A DNA stretch of 37,374 nt from Actinomycetes bacterium (GTDB lineage Bacteria > Actinomycetota > Acidimicrobiia > Acidimicrobiales > Palsa-688), in NCBI GenBank assembly GCA_021811865.1, contig JAKAQB010000032.1:1-37374 (forward strand), written 5' to 3'. Below the pieces are notes generated by a model, which was not told where the DNA came from, ran no database searches, and was given only the letters and a program-made list of their open reading frames with translations. The translations under genes were made by a program, and so were the position numbers. Below, piece by piece: positions 32,540-37,374 of the stretch. How positions within the stretch are numbered: the first letter of the stretch is position 1; each line of letters begins with the position of its first letter.

Positions 32540-32563
32540 CGTGCACCACAGCTGTGGTGCACG
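32540..32563. repeat. 24-bp perfect palindrome
   Basis: The half-site CGTGCACCACAG is followed by its exact reverse complement. It lies 117 bases after the acyl-CoA synthetase stop and directly before the first recognisable transposase residues. It may be the end or control region of the insertion element, or a terminator hairpin for the synthetase. Confidence 0.6.
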
Positions 32564-33858
32564 AGCTCACGATCATCGGTCCTCGCCCCCGGCCGGCGGA
32601 CGGTCACCGCCATGGTCGCCGCCGGCGACCCACAGGCTCGGCGGGCGCACGACGCCTACCACCGCTTCTTCCGGGCCGGGCGGTGGTCGACCAACCAGAT
32701 CTGGAGAGTGCTCGTCGTCCACGCCGTCGCCACCTTGTGCCCGGCGGGGGTCGTGACCCTCGACGTCGACAACAGCCTCTACAAGAAGTCGGGCCGGAAG
32801 ATCGACGGGGCTGGAAGCTTCCGCGACGCGGTGCGCTCCACCCGCAACAAGGTCGTCTACGCCACCGGCCTCAACTTGGTGATCGTCACCTTGCGGGTCA
32901 TCCCGCCATGGGCGACGATGCCCATCGGCGTTCCCGTCGGGGTCCGCCTGCACCGCAAAGGCGGCGCCAAACCCACCACCGAGCTGGCAGAACAGATCAT
33001 CGTCGAGCTGTCCGCCTGGCTCCCCGAGCGGCACTTCAACCTCTGCGGTGACGGCGCCTACGCCTGCCTGGCCGGCCCGGCCCTGCCACGCACTACGGTC
33101 ACCTCCCGGATGCGTCGCGACGCTGCCCTCTTCGAGGCTGCACCGCCACCGACCGGCAAGCGGGGCCGTCCCCGAACCCGCGGAGCCCGCCTCGAGGCCC
33201 CAACCCAGATGGCCGCCAAACTCACCAACGCCGACTTCGCCCCCGCCACCGTCGACTGGCGGGGCCGACCCAAGAACCTCCTGGTGTGGACCAAGCCAGT
33301 GCTGTGGTACTCGATCCACCGTCACAACATGGTCCTCCTCATGATCGTGCGAGACCCTGCCGGGGTCATGCACGACGACTTCTTCTTCACCACCGACCTC
33401 GATGTTGACGCCACCGGCGCCTGGGTCGCCTCCCACTACACCGGCCGATAGTCCATCGAATGCGTCAACCGCGAAGTCAAGCAGTGCCTCGGCGCCGAGG
33501 ATCCCCAATGCAGGACACGCCTCGGACCCGAGCGGGCCGCCTCCCTCTCGCTGTGGCTCTACGCCGCCATCTGGACCTGGTACATCCCCACCCACGGGGC
33601 CGCCCGGAACTGGATCCCCCGGTCCTGGTACCCGAAGAAGACCACGCCGAGCTTTCTCGACGCTCTCGGGGCGCTACGCCGGGCCATCTGGTCCGAACGA
33701 ATTACAACGGCGTCATCCTCGGGAAATCCTCGGGGCCACTCGACCCGAAACTCCTCGACGGCATGCTCGACATCCTCGCCACCGCAGCACAAAAGCAACC
33801 CCACAGCGTCCCCAGACGCTTCCAGCGCAGCTCGCAGGAGTGCGAAAGTCCACTCTGA
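32564..33858 (+). pseudogene. DDE transposase (IS4/IS701-like), disrupted
   Basis: The frame reads SSVLAPGRRTVTAMVAAG, then AYHRFFRAGRWSTNQIWRVL, VVTLDVDNSLYKKSGRKIDG (first catalytic Asp), LCGDGAYACLAGP (second Asp) and SIECVNREVKQCLG (catalytic Glu). Three defects are visible. No proper start precedes the conserved N-terminus. A TAG at 33449-33451 interrupts SHYTGR-x-SIECVN, where Trp (TGG) would be expected. Near 33700 the conserved ending (LGKSSGPLDPKLLDGMLDIL) moves to another frame and stops at 33858. The catalytic Glu lies after the amber codon, so the enzyme is dead unless the codon is read through. Confidence 0.85.
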
Positions 33859-33891
33859 GCAGGCCCCGAGAAATCGCACCAAGAAACTCGG

Positions 33892-33990
33892 CTAGCAGGC
33901 TGTCGCAAAATGCGTTCGCGAAGCGCTCGGCGACCTGGACCGTTGCTCCCGGAACGGCCACTCCCGGGCCGTTTTGCGACAGCCTGCTAG
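33892..33990. mobile_element. 99-bp MITE-like element with 19-bp perfect inverted repeats
   Basis: CTAGCAGGCTGTCGCAAAA (33892-33910) is the exact reverse complement of 33972-33990, enclosing 61 bases with no gene. Outermost CTAG on both sides may be a 4-bp target duplication, as for IS5-group elements (YTAR), leaving 15-bp terminal repeats. It begins 34 bases past the last transposase stop (33858). It may be a deletion derivative of a full element elsewhere in the genome. Confidence 0.65.
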
Positions 33991-33991
33991 T

Positions 33992-34007
33992 GCTCCTATA
34001 TAGGAGC
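33992..34007. promoter_or_regulatory. 16-bp perfect palindrome
   Basis: GCTCCTATATAGGAGC is symmetrical without spacer and unusually AT-rich at its centre. It lies directly after the MITE-like element and 33 bases before a small open frame with a strong ribosome binding site, so it may be an operator or promoter element. Confidence 0.45.
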
Positions 34008-34040
34008 TACTGTCGTGATGTCCGGTGGAGGTGACATCGC

Positions 34041-34142
34041 ATGTTCGCGCGGCTTCGCTCTACAGATCCTGCGTTCGTGCTGGTCACGGGCTCTGCATGG
34101 GGCACGCGCCTACTCAGGCTAGGCTTGGACCTCCGGCGATGA
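34041..34142 (+). CDS. Possible 33-residue peptide
   Basis: ATG at 34041 is preceded by GGAGGT (34027-34032) with 8-base spacing, an ideal ribosome binding site. The peptide begins MFARLRSTDPAFVLVTGSAW, is basic at both ends and ends at a TGA abutting the stop of the convergent antitoxin gene. No family is recognised. It may be a real small protein or the surviving 5' end of a gene whose remainder was lost. Confidence 0.35.
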   Translation: MFARLRSTDPAFVLVTGSAWGTRLLRLGLDLRR

Positions 34143-34472
34143 TCAGGACGCCTGACGCCGGGCGACGCTGCGGCGGAGCTTGTCGACGTCGCGCGACAGC
34201 GTGTCCACCAGCGAGTCCAGGGAGGAGGAGGCGGCGCGTTCTGCTGCGAGCCCTTCGACAACCCAGTCGCGGACCAATGCAGATGCAGGGGCTCCGGCTT
34301 CGTCCGCGATCCTTTGGATCTCGTCGGTCTGGTCGGGAGTGAGGCGGACGGAGTAGACGACCGAACGGCTCTTCCCCTTGCGAACCGCACGCTCCGAGAG
34401 CGCCTGGTCCCGACCGGTCTCCGACGCCGCGGTCTCCTCGGCGACGAGCTCTTGCAGTTCCTTCGTCTTCAT
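34143..34472 (-). CDS. Ribbon-helix-helix antitoxin (module C)
   Basis: A 109-residue protein from the ATG at 34472 (MKTKELQELVAEETAASETG). The RHH DNA-binding core is VVYSVRLTPDQTDEIQRIAD followed by ASALVRDWVVEGLAAER, as in CopG/BrnA-type antitoxins. A C-terminal helix (LVDTLSRDVDKLRRSVARRQ) could bind the toxin. Its start overlaps the stop of the degraded toxin C by ATGA. The toxin partner lacks a start and its 5' end, so this may be an orphan antitoxin protecting against a related toxin. Confidence 0.75.
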   Translation of the reverse strand: MKTKELQELVAEETAASETGRDQALSERAVRKGKSRSVVYSVRLTPDQTDEIQRIADEAGAPASALVRDWVVEGLAAERAASSSLDSLVDTLSRDVDKLRRSVARRQAS

Positions 34473-34717
34473 CGTTGGTCCTCCCAGCATCTGCGGGTCT
34501 GGGTCTCGTTCGCCTTCCAGGCGTCCACGCCGATGACCATCCGAGCCGTTCTCGAGTAGCCGACCAGACGATCGGTCTTCCCGGACTTCGAGGCGGGATC
34601 CGGCGAGTCAACGAGGGCGTCGTCGTCCGCGAAGGCTTCGTCGGCCCATGCGGGTTCGATGTCGGTGTCGCCGGGACGTCTGGCCGAACGCGACGCGATG
34701 TACTCGGCGCGGTACTG
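34469..34717 (-). pseudogene. Toxin of module C, 5'-truncated
   Basis: The frame ending at 34469 reads RAEYIASRSARRPGDTDIEP, then AWADEAFADDDALVDSPDPA, SKSGKTDRLVGYSRTARMVI and KANETQTRRCWEDQR. It is a clear homologue of toxin A (shared PAWADEA, PDPAS, GYS, W-x-A-N). No ATG, GTG or TTG precedes the conserved part, and a TGA lies just upstream. A short segment between MVIGV and DAWKAN also seems lost. The gene is dead. Confidence 0.65.
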
Positions 34718-34725
34718 CCGACACC

Positions 34726-34950
34726 GTGGTGCAGCTCATGATCGACGGCCCGGCGGATCCAGCTCGAGACCGACCGGTCGTCGTCGCCAGCCCGCCGGCG
34801 GATCTCCTCGAGGGTCTCAGGCGGGAATCGGACCGGGACGAGCTCGGTCAGCTTCGAGCGTCGCCGGCGTGCCGGGCCCTGGGGCTCCTGGTGCTCTGGG
34901 GGTGCGTAGAAGTCGTGCTCTTCCTCCCGGGACATCGGCTCGGGGCTCAT
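34726..34950 (-). pseudogene. Ribbon-helix-helix antitoxin of module B, lost its stop
   Basis: From the ATG at 34950 with AGGAGG upstream, the protein reads MSPEPMSREEEHDFYAPPEH, then LTELVPVRFPPETLEEIRRR and SVSSWIRRAVDHELHH, an RHH antitoxin. Past about 34726 the frame runs out of register through toxin C and antitoxin C to a stop at 34114, giving a long meaningless tail. A deletion joining antitoxin B to toxin C explains both defects. The RHH part could still fold. Confidence 0.6.
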
Positions 34951-35238
34951 CGATCCTCCTGGCATCTCCTGGCAAGGTGATCGGCTGCCTGGTGGCAGCC
35001 GATCGGTCGGCACCTACTCGGGTCGCCTGAACCGGGCGGTGCCAGCGACCTCGCTCACCATGAGCCAGTGCGCCGGCGCCTTGGCCGGGTAGAAGAGCGG
35101 GTCCGAGCGCCACACCTCCTAGACGTCGTCCACCCCAAGCCCGGCGTGCTTGAACAGGTGCGCCGCCTGGTCGTCGATCTCGAAGGGGTCCTCGTCGTCG
35201 AGGACGTCGATGTCCAGCAGCTGAACCACACGGGCCAA
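34947..35238 (-). pseudogene. Toxin of module B, amber codon and frameshift
   Basis: From a TTG at 35238 the frame reads LARVVQLLDIDVLDDEDPFE, then IDDQAAHLFKHAGLGVDDV, a TAG at 35119-35121, and EVWRSDPLFYPAKAPAHWLM. Conserved-looking sequence then continues in another frame (APPGSGDPSRCRPIGCHQAA, then DHLARRCQEDR) to a TGA at 34947 that overlaps the antitoxin B start. The frame change lies near 35040 and a short stretch is probably missing. This toxin differs in family from toxins A and C. Confidence 0.6.
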
Positions 35239-35486
35239 GTGTATTACAAGCGCATACCTCTTGTGTCGCTCGCGAGCTCAACCGTAGGGACGCTGTCTCG
35301 GTTGTGACCCTGCACCATCTGCAAGGTGTCGGGGGACGGGTGCGAACGACGCAGGGGTTGGACTACTGGTAGGACCGGCACTGGCCGACGGAGACGTTCT
35401 CCTGGTCATCGACCCGGGTCGTGTTTTCGGCACGCACAGGTCGACGGCACGCACACGCCGTTGCAGGGACCTCTCGGCGACGTTGT

Positions 35487-35801
35487 CTACGCGGAGCGCT
35501 GGAACACGGCATGTTCGAGTCGGCTGAGGCGCTCCGCCACGCTTGCACCGCTCCCCTCGTCTTCTGCACGGAGCCGATCGAGTGCCCAGATGCGGATCAG
35601 CGTGGAGACGGGCAGGTTCGCCTCCTCGGCGGCCCGCTGGAACCGGGCGTGCTCGTCGGCGGACAATCGCACCGACACCACACTGGGTCGACCGAGGTTG
35701 GGCCGCGTGGCCTCGACGCCCTCGGGCAGGGTGTCTTCGATGTCGTAGCTCTCTGCTGCTGCTGCCTCTTCGGCCAGTACGTCGTCGATCTTCTTGCCCA
35801 T
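35487..35801 (-). CDS. Ribbon-helix-helix antitoxin (module A)
   Basis: A 104-residue protein from the ATG at 35801 (MGKKIDDVLAEEAAAAESYD). The RHH core is SVVSVRLSADEHARFQRAAE followed by VSTLIRIWALDRLRAED, and the C-terminal helix is SVAERLSRLEHAVFQRSA. The start overlaps the toxin stop by ATGA, so translation is coupled. It should neutralise the adjacent toxin and repress the operon promoter at 36110-36137. Confidence 0.78.
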   Translation of the reverse strand: MGKKIDDVLAEEAAAAESYDIEDTLPEGVEATRPNLGRPSVVSVRLSADEHARFQRAAEEANLPVSTLIRIWALDRLRAEDEGSGASVAERLSRLEHAVFQRSA

Positions 35802-36103
35802 CAGTCCTCCCGTCCGTAGCAGCGTCGATCTCGTGGGCTTGCAACCCAGGCGTTCGCGCCCCACCACTCCCCGACAGGTTGCTCCGTCTCGTCGAGGTCA
35901 GCTGCGACCAAGATGACGACGAGGAGTTCGCGGGCACTCGTCGAGTAGCCGATCACCCGCACCGACCGGCCACTCCTGCTCGCCGGATCCGGGGTCAACC
36001 AGAGCGCATGGTCCTCGTTCACCGCCTCGTCGGCCCACGCCGGGTCGACGCCGTGGCGAGAGCGGACGTAGTCGGCCCGCTTGCTCCAGTCCACTCGCGC
36101 CAC
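35801..36103 (-). CDS. BrnT-like toxin (module A)
   Basis: A 100-residue protein from the GTG at 36103. It begins MARVDWSKRADYVRSRHGVD and has the pattern of BrnT/RelE-like ribonuclease toxins: an N-terminal W-x-x-x-K/R helix, RVIGYSTSARELLVVILVAA as central strands, and a basic-aromatic C-terminus (WWGANAWVASPRDRRCY). The order toxin then RHH antitoxin also matches BrnTA. The exact family is inferred; sequence similarity to BrnT is weak. The gene is intact, unlike toxins B and C. A likely -10 lies 6 bases before the GTG, so its mRNA would be leaderless. Confidence 0.65.
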   Translation of the reverse strand: MARVDWSKRADYVRSRHGVDPAWADEAVNEDHALWLTPDPASRSGRSVRVIGYSTSARELLVVILVAADLDETEQPVGEWWGANAWVASPRDRRCYGRED

Positions 36104-36109
36104 GCATAC

Positions 36110-36137
36110 ATACTACTACGTTCCACTACAGGGTCAA
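36110..36137 (-). promoter_or_regulatory. Promoter of toxin-antitoxin module A
   Basis: On the minus strand TTGACC (36137-36132) and TAGTAT (36115-36110) are 16 bases apart. The GTG start of the toxin is 6 bases after the -10, the spacing expected for a leaderless transcript. Confidence 0.6.
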
Positions 36138-36304
36138 CGGAGGGACGGTGCTACTCCAGGTACGACCGTGGATCGTTGCCGAACTCGACAGCTCACACGC
36201 CGGATCATCGCGTAGGATCCGAAAACTCGATCACGACGCCGATCAGGACGTTAGCCCGGATCCACCGATCCGGCGGGCATCTGAGGGGCGACCATCCGCG
36301 AAAC

Positions 36305-36367
36305 GTGCCCTCTCACCTGGGAGAATGTGGTTGCTCGCACCACATGTTCAACCCAGTTGGAGGGCAC
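36305..36367 (+). promoter_or_regulatory. Hairpin over the transposase ribosome binding site
   Basis: Three nested stems pair: GTGCCCTC with GAGGGCAC, CTGGG with CCCAG, and ATGTGGT with ACCACAT. The right outer arm contains most of the GGAGG (36359-36363) that serves the ATG at 36375. In a read-through transcript the ribosome binding site would be hidden, a control known from other insertion elements. Confidence 0.6.
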
Positions 36368-36374
36368 CTCTCAG

Positions 36375-36880
36375 ATGCAAGTGTCGCGCAGTCTCGGCAC
36401 TGTCAAGGTGACCTTCGATGACGGGCGACTGGTGGCCAACGCCGGGCTGATCGCCCCGGCGGCCCTGGCCGAGCAGCTGGGGCTCAAGCAGCTGCTGGAT
36501 GAGGCGATCGACCTCGGTGACGTGGCTGGTCACGCCAACCCGGGGGTCAAGGCGATGACGGTCATCCACGGGGTGCTCGCGGGGGCCGACAGCATCGACG
36601 GCTGTGACGTCTTGCGGGCGGGGGCGACTCAGGCGGTCCTCGGCCACCGGGTGGTGGCACCGTCCACGCTGGGCACGTTCTTGCGGGGGTTCTCCTGGGC
36701 GCACTCCCGTCAGCTCGACGCCGCCTCGGCGGTGATGCTCACCCGGGCGTGGGGCGCAGGCGCCGGGCCGGCCGATCCGACCGCGCCGTTCACCATCGAC
36801 GTGGACAGCTCGATCCATGGACCTACGGCCTGCAGAAGGAGGGGGCGACGAAGTTCACCTACACCCTCCATACCGAGGGT
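36375..36880 (+). pseudogene. IS1380-family transposase, frameshifted and truncated
   Basis: The ATG at 36375 opens MQVSRSLGTVKVTFDDGRLV, then APAALAEQLGLKQLLDEAID, VIHGVLAGADSIDGCDVLRA and PFTIDVDSSIH, the N-terminal third of IS1380-type transposases including a conserved Asp motif. After SSIH the expected continuation (YGLQKEGATKFTYTLH) is in another frame, indicating a small deletion near 36820. Recognisable sequence ends at about 36880, where unrelated DNA begins. The catalytic domain is lost. Confidence 0.8.
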
Positions 36881-36965
36881 TGCCAGCAAGGTCTGCGAGG
36901 ACGGTGAAGGTGACACCAATGGCTTCGACGAACGCGGCAACTTCACCCGGCGCGCGGCCATGAGC
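36870..36965 (-). pseudogene. Possible redoxin (TlpA/AhpC-like) fragment
   Basis: The minus strand reads GRAPGEVAAFVEAIGVTFTV then LADLAGN, similar to the central segment of TlpA-like redoxins. No CxxC motif or start is present nearby. It abuts the broken end of the IS1380-type gene, so the element may have inserted into or recombined with this gene. The match is short and uncertain. Confidence 0.3.
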
Positions 36966-37168
36966 GCGAGTGCTCTCTGCCGAGCGGGCGCGACCGATGC
37001 GCGGCCAGTCCGGGAGCGACCTGTTCTCCAACAACTGCGAGCCGAAGAGCGCCAGGCTCGCTGCGTCGGTCGCAACGGTGCGATGAGGGGGTCGCCGTCC
37101 CCGGTCGAGACCGATCATCTGTTCGGCGTGGGCGCATCTTGCCCGGAGGAGCCTGCCCTGCACGAGGG

Positions 37169-37374
37169 TCAGCCGCCCCCTGCACGTCGGGCGCGTCGTA
37201 GGGCGTCGAGCGCGTCCAGCCGGCCGACGGCGCCGAGGCCCTCCTCGACGCCGTCGATGTCGGCAGCCGGCCGGTTCTGGCTCCACTTGGCCTTGGCCTC
37301 GAAGCGGGTGATCACCACCTCGACGCCGACGATCGAGCGGACCTGGCCGGCGACGAATGGCCCGGGCGCGTCGT
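37169..37374 (-). CDS. PaiB-like FMN-binding regulator, C-terminal end (partial)
   Basis: The frame enters from the right edge and ends at a TGA at 37169. It reads FVAGQVRSIVGVEVVITRFE, then AKAKWSQNRPAADIDGVEEG and LGAVGRLDALDALRRARRAG. The segment IVGVEVVITRFEAKAKWSQN is the C-terminal signature of the PaiB/FMN-binding negative transcriptional regulator family (usually IVG-x-E-I-x-I-T-x-x-E-G-K-x-K-x-S-Q-N). The N-terminal part lies outside the window. The roughly 200 bases between it and the IS1380 remnant hold no recognisable gene. Confidence 0.75.
   Translation of the reverse strand, partial: DAPGPFVAGQVRSIVGVEVVITRFEAKAKWSQNRPAADIDGVEEGLGAVGRLDALDALRRARRAGGG

Noticed and set aside
34979..35004. 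Hairpin with 11-bp perfect arms GATCGGCTGCC / GGCAGCCGATC
   Set aside because: It lies inside the reconstructed C-terminus of toxin B (PIGCHQAADH), so it need not be a regulatory structure.
35370..35470. Plus-strand LADGDVLLVIDPGRVFGT resembling a methyltransferase motif
   Set aside because: The match is one short segment with no flanking homology, start or length; it is probably chance.

Overview
The window is high-GC DNA with frequent GTG starts, a TTG start in one toxin remnant, and the gene content of an actinobacterium: a PucR-type regulator, a DUF2510 membrane protein, an F420/deazaflavin-type nitroreductase-like protein, a tricorn-type protease and a MoxR/VWA pair. The housekeeping set would fit an Acidimicrobiia-like lineage, but that placement is inference. 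No rRNA, tRNA or CRISPR array was seen.

Positions 1-15576 are a conserved core. A VWA-domain gene (cut by the left edge) and its MoxR-type AAA+ ATPase lie on the minus strand. A GH2 glycosidase, an SCP2-like protein and a DUF2510 protein lie on the plus strand. A long minus-strand run follows: mdh, a tricorn-like protease, icd, metF, purH and purN. purN and purH overlap by 4 bases.

Positions 15765-20485 are plus-strand: a large secreted protein with a Ser-Gly linker and four Cys-containing beta repeats, closed by a strong hairpin; a PucR regulator with a palindrome over its probable -10; and an SDR oxidoreductase. From 20600 to 21842 there is a gene graveyard: remnants of a RibD_C reductase, an MmyB-type regulator and an AAC(3) aminoglycoside acetyltransferase. 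A MacB-like ABC transporter (minus) then stands divergent to a NarL-type two-component system (plus), a layout typical of a self-regulated export or stress unit. Next come a divergent SRPBCC/TetR pair sharing a perfect 34-bp palindrome, a VOC protein, an AlkD-like DNA glycosylase, a DDN-like protein and an acyl-CoA synthetase whose probable promoter has a palindrome in its spacer.

Positions 32423-37168 are a mobile and decaying accessory island: a DDE transposase with an in-frame amber codon and a frameshift, a 99-bp MITE-like element, three consecutive toxin-antitoxin operons (one intact, two decayed and fused), and a truncated IS1380-type transposase with a hairpin over its ribosome binding site. 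The right edge holds the end of a PaiB-like gene.

The most unusual signals are: (i) an 80-bp dispersed intergenic element present twice (2598-2677 and 20523-20602), each copy with four 9-bp modules at identical 19/33/19 spacing in mirror symmetry; (ii) the three-operon toxin-antitoxin series in different stages of decay; and (iii) several perfect palindromes placed on promoters, two of which predict leaderless GTG-started mRNAs.
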